A stretch of DNA of 64,000 nt from Hermatobates lingyangjiaoensis (GCA_026182355.1 JAPFBL010001929.1:2720001-2784000), one strand, 5' to 3'. Shown: positions 35,656-47,225, counted from the first letter of the stretch. Numbers and translations are program-made. The notes: generated by a model from the letters alone, not told the origin.

Positions 35656-36429
35656 CTTAAAAACTTTGAGAAATACGAATGGAAAAAAGAAATTAGGACT
35701 CACTTTCAATAATTGGACACTTTTAATCGTTGTTCTCGCGAAAGAAAGTTATACGGTGAGAAGACAAAAGCCAACTGTAGAGCTTCACAGAAGGAATCAC
35801 CGCAAGGAAAACGAAAAAAAGTAGTAGTAGGTAGGAATGATGGAGAAAAAAACAAAGAGCAAAGAATTATAAATAAAAAGCAATCTTCATAAATATAAAA
35901 TTCAAAAGAACAGAAGATTAACAATTAATAAAATAAATAATAATAATTTAAGAAAATTAAATATTTCATAAAAGACGTACAAGCTCTTTCTTTGACTAGT
36001 TGATTTGAATGTTTTTTGGTTCTCCAAATAAAACAACTAATGAAAGCCAAAGGTGACATATCTTTTCAAAATACGAGTATACGTTTTCAAGTTCGACTAC
36101 CTCCAACTTTTACAAATGTGTATATTGAATGGCTAATAAAGAAGACAGAAATAACGTATTATTTATTTTTTTTTTTGTAATTGTTAGTTGAATCAGAATG
36201 CTCGAGTTGGGCTGAGACAAAACTAATTAAGTAATTGATATAGAGGCAATGCAGTTTCAAAGGTCGATACAAGCAGGTCAGGCCAAACAAACAAATAACT
36301 TCTCTTTTCCTACATTCCCATCAATAGCTTTATCTATTGTTTTAACATAATAACATTAATTTAGCTTCTCCTCCATATCACATATCCTAATTAAAGGCAT
36401 CATGTAGTAATTCTATTTAAACGGCCTTT

Positions 36430-37037
36430 ATACATTACCAGTGGTCATTATATTCAAGTACATTGTGTCTGATTGGAGGTTAGAGCTTTATCTCTTTACT
36501 AGACTACCCATGACCCCTTTGTGTTACTCAGAAATTATAGCAATAGTTATTGAAATAAATTCACTGAACATTATTGACAGGGATAATTTCAATTGTTGTT
36601 TTTTGTTATTAAGACGCGGAAATAGATTCTGATATGGCTCAAGCTTTTGATATAGTATTCTTAACATGATTCAAGATATATACTCAGTAAGTATATTTAG
36701 TAAAATAAAAATCATTTAAAAATAAAAAAAAATCATAAATAAAAATTTTATGATATAAATAGATAAAACACCAATTCAAGTTTTATACACAATCAAATAT
36801 ATTTAAAACGAACAAAACTTGTCAACTGAAATATTTTATTTTTTTACCCGATTTAAAATAACATTAATGAAAGAAATGTGTTTTTATAATATTACCTTAG
36901 AACATTCGTATTTTATTTGACAGTTGTGTTCGAGTTTATTTTAAAATTATTTATTTTTAACGTGTAATCTAATAGTTTATAATATATTATAGCTACTCTG
37001 ACCCCCTAATGAGAAATATTATTAAATAATAGTTTAG
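36430..37037. repeat. Segment duplicated at 56.26-57.1 kb, copy 1
   Basis: GACCCCTTTGTGTTACTCAG, TTAGAACATTCGTATTT and CCCCCTAATGAGAAATATTA recur in the same order at 56.3-57.1 kb, clearly diverged between the two. A hAT element interrupts this copy at 37038. The nature of the repeated unit is unknown. Confidence 0.8.
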
Positions 37038-37797
37038 AACAGTGCTTTTCAACCTTTTTGCAGGCGCGGATCCGCCGAGGAGCTTATTTATTCTTGCAGA
37101 CCCCCTTGTACATAAATATACATCTATATATAAGTTTTTTTAATGAAATAAAAACGGCTTATAAACACAAAAACACAATACAGTACTATCTGAATTTTGT
37201 TATTCAAGAGAATTACAAATTAATGTGAAATTTGTCCTTGGTGATTTTTGAACAGAACTGGAAAGTTTAGCCTGGTTTTAGAAAGACATACACGCATCTC
37301 TTCTTCAAGTGCTAGTAGTTTATTTCTTTTCTCACTTTTAATGTTCGTCATGGTGAAAAATCCTATTTCACACAGGTATGATGTAGAAAACTGTAGGAGA
37401 ATGCGCAGAGCCTTATTCGAGATTGATGGATATTCTTTTGCAGTTAAAATCCAAAATGAGTCCAGATCAAGAAGTAAACAATCAGAGCGCCACGTATTGG
37501 CTAAATTAAATGTTTCGATTAAATGACGTAGGTCGTCATCATAACTGAACTGCCCGACTCAAATTTTGGCTCGCAGTTCTTCCCTAACGTTACCGAAAGT
37601 TGCTGGTTTTAGATGTGAACGACGAGTTATCTTGATAAGATGCACTAATTACATTGATAGTGTGCTACTGTACTTACATTGACGTGTACACATTGATAAT
37701 ACATTAATTTTACATTGTGAATCCGTAGGTCTTGCGGATCCCCTGGGTAAACGTCACGGATCACCAGTGATCCGCGGATCACAGGTTGAAAACCACT
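37038..37797 (-). mobile_element. hAT transposon, internally deleted, with perfect 8-bp target duplication
   Basis: The ends read CAGTGCTTTTCAACCTTTTT and, inverted, CAGTGGTTTTCAACCTGTGA. GTTTAGAA flanks both sides, an 8-bp duplication typical of hAT elements. Length is about 760 bp, so most of the transposase gene is missing. Confidence 0.9.
37222..37620 (-). pseudogene. hAT transposase C-terminal (hATC dimerisation) region
   Basis: Read on the minus strand, the frame gives FSYDDDLRHLIETFNLANTW, then AKEYPSISNKALRILLQFST, SYLCEIGFFTMTNIKSEKRN and LLALEEEMRVCLSKTRLNF, and stops at 37222-37224. This matches the conserved hAT C-terminal layout (P-----A--IL--F-TTYLCE-GFS-----K---RN-L---E--MR--LS). 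An in-frame TGA lies just upstream at about 37553. The plus-strand ORF at 37248-37526 is its shadow. Confidence 0.85.
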
Positions 37798-37803
37798 GGT
37801 TTA

Positions 37804-37846
37804 GAAAGTCGAGGTGAGTATGCAAGCCACTAGGCTACCCTGACCA
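37804..37846 (-). mobile_element. SINE head scrap
   Basis: Minus strand GGTCAGGGTAGCCTAGTGGC resembles box A of the SINE family. It lies just outside the hAT target duplication. Confidence 0.5.
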
Positions 37847-37859
37847 CCAAATACAATTT

Positions 37860-38755
37860 GTTATTATGTAATATAACTACAACAAAGTCAATTACAACAA
37901 AAAAAAAAAGATTATAAGAATTTCAAGTCTCTATCTCCACGGAAAATGGGTGAACAAACAAACAAATTAACAAACTCACGAAATTTATATATAGATAAAG
38001 GCTTTCATAGAATATCAAAGCCTACTTTTAAACATCAAATCTTTGAACAAAAATGTAGAAATAAATAACACGACACACTAGTAGAGAATAGGAGGTCCAA
38101 AAGGTATACATTTAATATTAGTAGCTAATGTAATATATTTAGTAATGATGTTTGAGTGGTGGGTGTTGCAGTATTTGTTAAAAATCAATTAAAAAAAAAC
38201 ACTGTGTAAGAAATAAACAAGAATGGTTTATTTTATCATATGTACTTTATCCTAATTACGTATACATCTTTGTGGAAGTGGTAGCCTAGATATTTTACCA
38301 CGTCTAACACTAAATTAATTGTGATATACTAGTGTGCATGAAAACTGATAATGAGAACTAAGAATAACGACGTAACTTAAAACAAAAAAAAAGAGGAGTA
38401 CTTCCCTTAGCTTTAGAGTAGTCTTTTAATATTATGAACCAGAGTAATGGGTGGCATTTTGTAGCGCAGGGAACTATTTAACTTATCATCTGGCTATTTC
38501 CTCAAATCTTACCAGTAAATCAAATATGAAAATATGGTTATTTATTTCTAAAATATTTTTTTCAAAATTAATAAAGCTGGTCATGATATTACAAATTAAA
38601 CCAAAAAAGCACCTTTTAGTAATAAAAAGCAAGTACGAGTAAAACGGATTATTTATAAAGTAAACAAACATTTCTTAGAGAAAGTATGATTTTAGGGTGA
38701 ACAGAACATTAACCTGAAGGGACATTACTTGTGGTGTCATGTATTTATAACATAA
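37860..38755. other. AT-rich intron stretch
   Basis: No element or exon recognised. Confidence 0.5.
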
Positions 38756-38758
38756 CAT

Positions 38759-38761
<3 letters not shown>

Positions 38762-38802
<41 letters not shown>

Positions 38803-38821
38803 ACACACAATATATATATAT
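38762..38821. repeat. (CA)n microsatellite followed by (TA)n
   Basis: About 22 uninterrupted CA dinucleotides, then a short TA tract that leads into a Penelope end. Confidence 0.95.
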
Positions 38822-39262
38822 AACTAAAGTTTATCGGGACTCGGTCAGTTCTGCTGCTGTTCGTATTCAGTCGCCGCTCTACCTTCCTGCAGGACTCTTC
38901 GACTTCTGATGACGATGATGGTAGAAATATAAAAAAGAGTTATTCCTGTGTCTATCTGTGAGCTATCTTTTTTTAAATTGGGTTGTATATATATATATAT
39001 ATATATATATGATCAAACAACAATACGAAATGAGAAAAAAAGACTAAGATCTTTCAACTGTTACAACAAGTCTTAGTTTGAATCAATAACTCAACTGATA
39101 TAAATAGTTTATATATATATATAAGCAATCATCAAACTCAATCTGAGTTGGATTTTTGACTCTGACGAAGACCGCTTGTTACGGTTGAAATATCTTAGTC
39201 TTGTTTTCCCATTTCATAATACGGTCTGATCATTGATTGTTTTTTCTAGTGTTTATGTGAAA
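38822..39262. mobile_element. Three Penelope ends in series
   Basis: 38822-38860 is a reversed tail piece (TAACTAAAGTTTATCGGGAC). 38860-39000 carries a decayed motif CTGATGACGATGATGGTAGAAATATA and ends in TA repeats. 39005-39085 and 39125-39262 are AGATCT-family ends; the second has the motif at 39162-39194 with helix III mutated to ATATCT. Confidence 0.7.
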
Positions 39263-39785
39263 TCTTTTTTTATGTATACAATGTGAAAATATGTTATGTA
39301 TTGAAACTGAAAGCATTTTCTTACGAGTACTAATGAAAATTTCTTTTGAATAGAAGATCTTAAAAACCTAAGGGTACTGTACAGAGTCCCTATAATTCAA
39401 TGTTCTGGAATTGTTTTTCGTTCTAAGTTCAAGAAACTAACTAGTCTGCTATCGTTACAGAAACATTATCTAATGCTCAAATGCATTAAGAAATGCATCG
39501 AGCATTTGAGCTAGTACACTGGTGTATGTGTTTTTGTATGGTGTCCAATTTCAGGAGAGACTTTAATAGCTGCTTTTGAAAACTGATGGAGGCAAAAATT
39601 GGTACGGCAACTCTGACACCGGTCTATGAGGTAACACGGGCCATGTGTGTGATATGTGGTATGTATGGTATGTGGTATTCGAGCCTATAAAACCGTCTAG
39701 GGTATTAACAATATGGATGATCTTAATCATTAAATATCTTAGATTGAATATCATATAAATGGTGAGTAAGAAGTGAAGGTAGTAC

Positions 39786-40060
39786 CTGCGGCTCTGGGTT
39801 TGGTTCAACAACAATCTTCTCCTCGACAGGTTCCTCGCGAGTACTAAGGTTGAGCAAGATACCCTTGAAGATTTCCGAACTTCGTCGCAATTCAGCAAAT
39901 ATGGATCTTTCTTGAGGCCGTGGCTGTTGTAGAGGATTTGACTTGAGAGATGCTGACCGTCTTCTGCCTGACTTGCCTTCGCCGCTGGAGTCCAGGGAAT
40001 AGGACCTTTGACGGCCAACATTCTTAAGACGGGGTGTTTGGCCCCAGCCTCCATTGCCGT
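39786..40060 (-). CDS. Ankyrin-repeat protein gene, linker exon (second visible)
   Basis: Acceptor TTGTTATTTACAG above 40060 and donor CCGCAG|GTACTA at 39786 define a 275-nt exon that enters in phase 1 and leaves in phase 0. The peptide begins (D)GNGGWGQTPRLKNVGRQRSY, then SLDSSGEGKSGRRRSASLKS, NPLQQPRPQERSIFAELRRS and ILLNLSTREEPVEEKIVVEP. It is basic and Ser/Arg-rich; RQRS and RRRSAS look like basophilic kinase sites. No ankyrin repeat is visible. The phases match exons at 52.5 and 23.9 kb on the same strand, so it forms the linker between two ankyrin blocks. Confidence 0.8.
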
Positions 40061-40109
40061 CTGTAAATAACAAAGATGCCAGGGTCAGGCAACTGGGAAA
40101 AAAAATCAT

Positions 40110-42600
40110 TAAAACTGAATATATTTCTGGAAAGGAAGCATAAAATACTGCTTATTTGCAATCTAAAGAAGAAGGCAATGTGTTATGAACGAATTTCAAA
40201 TACCACCATGCACAAAGTCCGTATGTATTTAAAAGAACTTTAACATATTTGTGAAACAATTTGAAAAAAAATCTGTTTTGTTTTATGGATTGATCTATTT
40301 TTTTAAGTCGCTACATCTTCACAATCATTACGAGTTAAACAGGTTTGCAGTTTACCAAAATATTTGCCGACTGATTCACTGGAACACCTGAAATGACATT
40401 AGTTATTTTAGCCTTTTATTTTTTTTTCTTTAATTAGGTTTAAATGTATTCACAAGTGTTATCACATGTCCTAATTCAAAAAAAAAATAAACAATAAAAA
40501 AAACTTAACGTGGATACTAAGAAAACGGTTCGTTTCTTCCTATTCATCTCGTAAGGGAATTCCTGAACAGTTTCTTACTGCTTAACGTAGAGAACAGAGG
40601 GGAGATTCTCAAACTTGTAAAATCTCATTTCCAACTTTCAGTCATATTTGTTCAAGCTAGTTACTGGCGTAATTCAACAACATATATCATCCTAGCTTTA
40701 CCGTTAATATCACAATTCCCACACAATCATTTCCTTTTCCTCCACATTATCTTGATTTGACTTTGTTAAATTTTTTTTAGTAAGCAATAAGTAAGCAACT
40801 AAACATATTTCATTAGAAGATTTGAAAGCTAAAATAATTTTTGTGATTTCATGCATTTTCTAAATGTAGGCGTAAAAATGTGAACTATAAAATCACTTTA
40901 TATGTCGTTTTGTTAATGATGTAGATACATAAATAAAAAAAATAACAAAATATTCGTATATATTTCCAAAGGATATTTATATCACAAATACTCGCAAAAG
41001 TTTTATATCGTATACTTGCATTTTAAAAACACCTGGTGCCTATCTGTCTGACTGGTCAATAAAACTACTATATGATTTCTAGCTGTAAAGTTCCCTTTTA
41101 AAAACACCGGTCATTTCCACAAGTTTAACAACAGTCGTGATATCGCCAGTAAATTTTTTTCAACATGAAGTTAGAGTCAGCCATGTGGGATTGAATTTCA
41201 CTTGACAGATGCGTGATTATTCAACGCTTTCTTCAATTTATTTCACCTTTACATCTCTTTTCCCACAAATAAAAAGTCTTTCTTCTTTATAAACTAGGAA
41301 TTTTATCTGCAAATTTTGCATCCAGGAGGAAGAAGCGAACAAATCTCTTAAATCAATTTATTATAAAACTGAGCAAGAATAACATTTTCAAACGCGATTA
41401 ATCGCAGGATAAATAATTTTAATCCGCAATAAAATATTAATTTTAATCGTAATTTTTTGTTTGAACTATTATCTGATATCGGTTAAAATTCTAAAAAGTA
41501 GTTTGGTTTTCAATACAAAAATCATTTATTAAACCCAGAAGCAGTCAAAAACTTAAAAGTTCCAAAGAAAAATTAAGTAAAAATGTCAGATATATTTAGA
41601 AATAAAACCCTAACAAAATTGTAGCAATATTAATCCCTTTCTTTTCTAATGACGTCAAAAAAACTACTATATTCAAAAATAATAAAAATATTCTTAATTT
41701 TTATGTTTATATTTAGTTTTTATTAGTTACTAAAGTTACAAACTATGGCGGAATAACTAAATTTATTGTTTTCAAACATTTGGGCACGTTCAATCTATTT
41801 ATTATGAAACTATGGTATATTGACTGTGATTTTATATACGATTTTCCGTAAAATCAGCATTATTACTACATTAGAAATATGTATAATAAATAAATACATG
41901 ACTACATAATTTTTGAAAGTGTATCCGCTAATCAGAAAGGAATAAAAACCACCATACGGAAATACACTTTGTAATATATGGTCCAGTCCTATACATTACT
42001 TGTCAATTCATTAAAATGGAATGGTAGTGACAATGCCATTTGATCTATCATTAATTGGGTAAGTTCTGATTTCCCAGTTTAGTAAAAACACTAAAATATT
42101 AGTAAATATACTAATATTAGGTTAATAGAAACTGAAATATGTCAACTTTTTAGCGTTGGCAATTTTGAAGAAGAGAAACTGTATCTAAAATGGCATAATG
42201 GGCAAAAATTTGATTTTCAACTATGCAATATTGCTGAAAAGCTATGAAGCTCGTCTATACTATTGGCAATATTTTCAGCATAATATCAAGTTTTCCATCA
42301 AACTATTGGATTTGAAAGATGGTGAGATAACCATAAAACCTTTAAATCTGTAAAAAGTTAGGAAGCAATGTTCTTCCTGATAACTATAATTATATTATAT
42401 GTAATCACAGACATGTAATAGACGTCTATTAATTAGACGTTTAACCCCGTATACTGGTGACACGGTTATTTGACAGTTTTAGATGTTGTCAACCTTAAAG
42501 TAAAACTATAAAATTCAAACTGTTTTAAGTGAAAAGAATTGTATTTGAAACCGGGCAATGTTCAAAACTAGCCAAGGACCGTGTGACTGCCAGATCAAAT
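40110..42600. other. AT-rich intron stretch
   Basis: This is the beginning of the roughly 12.5-kb intron. I see no recognisable element, tandem array or exon. Confidence 0.55.
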
Positions 42601-42625
42601 AATTGACTCTGATATTCTCTAAGAC

Positions 42626-43870
42626 CTGAAAGCCTAGGTTAGAATACCACGATTACAAATTTAAACAGTAATGCTACACCACTAAATCCAAGCCGATTGC
42701 TCAAAATTTCAGTTCGAACAAAACACAATTCATTTACTCTACACAAATAAAGAACCAGATGAAGAAAGACAATAAACCGATGAATAATAAATCAAACTTT
42801 ATCTATAGTAAATTACAATATAGTAATTTATATTGTATATTTAATTACAACATAAATTATATTTAATAGCATCTGTGTATTTTATACAATATAAATAACG
42901 ATTGATTCTTAAAAATACAAACATTTTAGCTTTGAAGAAGTTAGTATATATAAAAGAAGCCAAAAATAAATAGACGTTAATTGTTCAAGATTTACATGTT
43001 GCTGTATAAAAGTTACCCATACTAAGAGACCTGAAACCTGAAAATATCACCAAATTGTTTGCCTGGAGAAAAGAAACGAGTGAACTAGTTATCTGAAGAA
43101 AAACTGATTCAAAATTATAATGTTTGGTAAAATATTGTAATTTTTATAATGAAGTCGTGATAAAAGTAATAATAGTATGTATATTGTTGTTTGTAAATGC
43201 GATGTTTTGTTGAAGAATTTTTTAGGAAAAAATAATAAAGAGGGAATTAAAAAAATAATAAAGGAGAATATTACAGTCTGAAACTGTAACATGGATTTTC
43301 TTCATAACACCAAGTACATCAAGCACTGGATTTATTTTTGTAGTTGTGACAGAGTATGAAGTACAGTATAAAAGTCGTATGAATGGATCAAGGAAAGATA
43401 GTTGATATCCTGAATTTAATAAAATAGAATATTGGACAAATTGAATGAATGTTGAAAAGGAGAGAGTAATGGGGCTTTAGGTTCTAGGCACAGACGAAGT
43501 TGAAGGCGGACTGCTATTAGGAAAGATGAAATGGATTGAGGCGAGCTTGTGTGACGGTTTAATAGAAGGGGTTGCGGTGGTGGTGCAGCGTGTGGTCGGG
43601 GAGAGAGGAAGGCGTTTTCAGAGAGACGCAGGGACACTACCACATCAAAGCCTCGAGTTGGATATTCACTTAGGATTCAAAGCCTTTACCTAGAATACCA
43701 CGCGTTCCAATTTTAAACAGCAATGCTACTTCACTAGATCTAAGTCACTTGCTTAGAATTTGAGTTAAAATAAATCGCAATTTATTTATTCCGCATAGAT
43801 AAAGAACATGATGAACAAAGAAGTTAAACAATAGATATACTTCATATCAAAAATAATCAAACTCCTATTA
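42626..43870. repeat. Pair of diverged direct repeats about 1.04 kb apart
   Basis: Copy 1 (42626-42800) and copy 2 (43668-43870) share TAGAATACCACG, TTTAAACAG(T/C)AATGCTAC and AAAGAAC(C/A)(A/T)GATGAA in the same order. They could be decayed long terminal repeats or a tandem unit. The sequence between (a moderately GC block at 43430-43660) shows no recognised gag/pol domain. Confidence 0.6.
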
Positions 43871-44030
43871 TTATAGAAGTAAAACTTTCAAGTTAAATGC
43901 CCTGACTTCAGGAGCATTAAGCTGATTTTCCAAGAAATTTTTGTTAAAATATAGTTATTTTCCTTTGTAATTGTAGTGAAAACATTTTTTTAGTAATTTA
44001 CGTTAAAAAAAATAACGTAAATAGTTGGTA

Positions 44031-44944
44031 CGAGGTGTGTAAATAAAGTAGTGAGACTGGCAACGTCGCTTTCGATCTGGCAACGCTGGAGACGCGTGGC
44101 CTTGAGTAGCGTCAGGTGCACGTGTGATGCGCCTCCAGTATGAATCTGAACTCGCCACAGTCATTTGTTTGTCCGTAGCGTTGGTTTTCGTGAAATGGTT
44201 TTTTCTTGAGCGTTTTAAAAATGAGTGACCTCAAAGTTGAGCAGCGGTGTGCAATCAAATTTTGCTTCAGACTTGGACATAATGCAACCGAAACTTTTGA
44301 AAAACTTCAGGAGGCCTATGGAGAACGTGTTTTATCAAGGGCACAGGTTTTTCGGTGGTTTAAGGAATTTTCAGAAGGAAGAGAGTCGATTGAAGATGAA
44401 CCACGAAGCGGAAGGCCTTCAAGTGCAAACACCGATGAAAATGTGAACAGAGTACGAAACCTTGTGCGTTCAGATCGACGCTTGACAGTCAGAATGATCG
44501 GGGAACAGTTGAATTTGAAAAAGAGTCCTTCGTGTGCGGCCAAACATCAAAGACAAGTGGGTGTTGCATCACGACAACGCGCCCTGTCACACTGCCATCT
44601 CAATAAACGAGTTTTTGGCCAGTAAAAACATTCCTGTTGCTCCTCAGCCTCCTTATTCACCAGACTTGAGTCCTTGTGACTTTTTCCTCTTCCCGAGATT
44701 GAAAAATCACCTCAAGAGAACTCATTTCGGGACACTACAAAACATACAAACTGCTGTAACCGACCAGCTGAAGGCCATTCCAGAATCCGAGTTCCAGCAA
44801 TGCTACAATGATTGGAAGGACCGTCTCCAGCGCTGTGTGGCTTCCGAAGGGAACTATTTTGAAGGTGACAATATCACATTGTAATTATATTTGAATAGAA
44901 AATTTAAAAAAAAATCAGTCTCACTACTTTATTTACACACCTCG
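44031..44944 (+). mobile_element. Mariner element, internally deleted copy 2
   Basis: It has the same termini as the 33.1-kb copy (CGAGGTGTGTAAATAAAGTA and complement) and is 914 bp long. TA flanks the left side; the right flank reads TGTA, so the duplication is altered. Identity to copy 1 is very high over the shared parts. Copy 2 keeps about 150 bp more of the transposase N-terminal half. Confidence 0.95.
44221..44884 (+). pseudogene. Mariner (DD34D) transposase, deleted and frameshifted, copy 2
   Basis: ATG 44221 starts MSDLKVEQRCAIKFCFRLGH. The DNA-binding region is complete through EDEPRSGRPSSANTDENVNR and LTVRMIGEQLNLKK. A deletion near 44554 joins it out of frame to the catalytic-core end (VLHHDNAPCHTA ... 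SPCDFFLF) and the C-terminus, stopping at 44884. The first catalytic aspartate is missing. The N-terminal ORF could encode a DNA-binding fragment of about 100 residues, of unknown relevance. Confidence 0.95.
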
Positions 44945-44945
44945 T

Positions 44946-45010
44946 GTAATGCAAATCGGTTTCTTAGTTACTTAAACCGATGCAAATCGGTTTCTTAGTT
45001 ACTTAAGCAT
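44946..45010. repeat. Short tandem duplication beside the mariner copy
   Basis: TGCAAATCGGTTTCTTAGTT plus ACTTAA occurs twice with a period of 35 bp, directly after the mariner right end. Confidence 0.85.
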
Positions 45011-45096
45011 TATCCATGAAAATTTGATATGATAATTCAAGATTCTGTTTTCTAAAAACCGTTATACAATATTGATACTTATTACTATAGTATAAT

Positions 45097-45772
45097 CCAG
45101 TGTTTTTCAAACTTTTTTACTTCAGGGTGCACTTTTGAAAAAAACAAAGGTTTTGGGCACATGATTGGTATTAATCCATGATGTTATTAGAACATTTAGT
45201 CCTGAATTTGAAAATAGAAATATGATGGAAATTTCAAAAATTACGTCTCCACACAAAAAACAGTTTCATATTAAAATTAACATCGCGTTTCGAACACTTA
45301 GTGTACTTCTTCAGGTTTACATCTGACTTACAGGACACTACAATGAAGATGTTCTTCTTCAGGTTTACCTCGATACTACAGTGCAGATATAGACCTGAAG
45401 AAGAACACTAAGTGTTAGAAACGAGTTGTTAGTTTTAAAATTAAACTCTTTTAGTGTAGAGACGTCATTTTTGAAATTCCCGATAGATAACAAAGGTAGA
45501 GAGAGATCATTAACAAAATAATTAAATGGCCAAGGAAAGGATAAGAGAACGTATTATCCATATTTGCTTAAAAATTGAAGAAATTTACTTTCCAGTTCAA
45601 AATATCAAGTGGCGGAGGAAGACTTGATTCAGATTTGAAAACCACTGGTGTTTATAAAATTAATGGCAATTATGCAAATTTTTAAAATATGACCTTGTTA
45701 TATAATTTAATCGTCCGTTATCTTGGGGCGCACCTGGCTACCTTCCAGGGTGCATCGTTTGAGAAGCACTTG
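45097..45772. mobile_element. hAT-like non-autonomous element holding a nested Penelope palindrome
   Basis: The left end CCAGTGTTTTTCAAAC and the right end, inverted, CAAGTGCTTCTCAAAC form imperfect terminal repeats. Both are followed inward by a GGGTGCA phrase. I see no clear 8-bp target duplication. The interior has no transposase ORF. Confidence 0.55.
45265..45480. mobile_element. Penelope palindrome nested in the hAT-like element
   Basis: The arms carry reversed and forward hammerhead-like motifs: minus strand about 45284-45314 (intact GAAACGCG) and plus strand 45395-45428 (CTGAAGA, A, GAACACT...AGTGTT, then AGAAACGAG, decayed). A third partial arm (GTTCTTCTTCAGGTTTAC) lies at 45353-45370, so the centre was rearranged. 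Confidence 0.7.
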
Positions 45773-46329
45773 CGTAACCGTTCATAGTTGCCATTTGAGA
45801 CATTCATAGTTCTGCCATTGAAAAATATTTTAATTAAAATAAATATGTCAGCACTTACAGCTGATTTGAACAACAATGAAATATGCACATAAAGAAACAT
45901 CTAAAACACATCAAGCAATGGGAAAATAAAGCAGAATACAGTTATTCCCTATATTTCTTTTTTCCTCCTCTAATTTTTTCTATCTTTAGGGAGGTATCAC
46001 ATATTTTTTAATGCAAAAGTACAAACTTCAGGTTCTTAGTTTATACGTTTTTTCTTTCCAATATGACTGATGGATTGGTTCAATGTGGACATCGTGGCTG
46101 TTTAACTTTCTCTATTGTGTTCTTTGTTCCTTTTTCTTTCTTAATAATTTTATCAACAATATTATCATAAAACCTTCTGTGTTTCCTTATTTTTGTATGA
46201 AGATGTAATCTTTGAAATTTCCCCAATATAAGTTAATACCACAATATAACAGATTGTACCAGTACTGACATATCTATATGGATAATTTACCTTTTTCAAA
46301 ACCTGTACTATAAAAATTAATTACAACTG

Positions 46330-46538
46330 AGACTACAGGAGTCGACAGAAATAGCCTTAGGAATGGTACTAGCTTCGACTGAGTTTGAATAATTCAGGCT
46401 GGATACCCTAAAACTGTCCCTGCACCAGTGCGCTTGGCTCTTATCTCTCCTTAAAACAGTTAAAACCGAAAATAAAAGACTGTAAGTGGGTGTTTTTAAT
46501 TTCTCTATAGTTCTTTTTTATATTGTACTTTATTTATA

Positions 46539-46545
<7 letters not shown>
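46330..46545 (+). mobile_element. Decayed Penelope end
   Basis: AGTGCGCTTGGCTCTTATCT, then a decayed core CTTAAAA, CAGTTAAAACCGAAAATAA, GACTGTAAGTGGGTG and a T-rich tail into (TA)n at 46543. It belongs to the AATT family. Confidence 0.6.
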
Positions 46546-46582
<37 letters not shown>

Positions 46583-46586
<4 letters not shown>

Positions 46587-47060
46587 TATAAACTAGAATT
46601 TAAAAAAGAACACATAGAAAGGAAACCACTGAACTCACTACTATATTTCGATGTCCTCGTCTTCAGGAAAAGAAGTGAATCGCTACAAAGGCTGATAACG
46701 ACTGACTTGGCGTTCGAACTGAAGCACTCAAACAGTGTAGCCAACTTTCGAAGGAAAGGTAGACAGGGAAGATAAAGAGATAAAAGCCAAATAAAAATTA
46801 AAAAATGAAAACATTTCTATTTTTAATTTTATTTTAGTTAAATGTTTTCATTTTTTAATTTTTATTTGGCTTTTATCTCTTTATCTTCCCTGTCTACCTT
46901 TCCTCCGAAAGTTGGCTACACTGTTTGAGTGCTTCAGTTCGAACGCCAAGTCAGTCGTTATCAGCCTTTGGAGCGATTCACTTCTTTTCCTGAAGACGAG
47001 GACATCGAAATATAGTAGTGAGTTCAGTGGTTTCCTTTCTATGTGTTCTTTTTTAAATTC

Positions 47061-47064
<4 letters not shown>
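46583..47064. mobile_element. Near-perfect Penelope palindrome, 480 bp
   Basis: Arms 46583-46816 and 46840-47064 match almost base for base and are bounded by long (TA)n tracts (46543-46582 and 47065-47110). The motif on the plus strand at 46990-47015 reads CTGAAGA, C, GA-GGACA-TC, GAA, ATAT, A, then GTGAGTTCAG. The mirror copy is at about 46642-46666. The mirrored ORFs are not real genes. Confidence 0.85.
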
Positions 47065-47113
<49 letters not shown>

Positions 47114-47114
47114 T

Positions 47115-47225
47115 TCTATGAGTTTTCCGGGCAAAGTGAGGCTCATGTTTTCTCCAATATTCTTATATCACAGAGGGACTGTGCAACCTCTATACCCATT
47201 GGCGGAATAACGCAGTTTTACATTC
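47115..47225 (-). repeat. Dispersed repeat shared with 9.1-9.2 kb
   Basis: On the minus strand CGTTATTCCGCCAATGGGTA ... AAAACATGAGCCTCACTTTG. It begins directly at a (TA)n tract. Confidence 0.6.

Noticed and set aside
37248..37526. Plus-strand ORF of 92 codons
   Set aside because: The opposite strand carries the conserved hAT C-terminal domain; this frame is its shadow.
46505..47121. Two matching ORFs facing each other, as if a duplicated gene
   Set aside because: They are mirror halves of a palindromic Penelope end, non-coding, extended into (TA)n codons.
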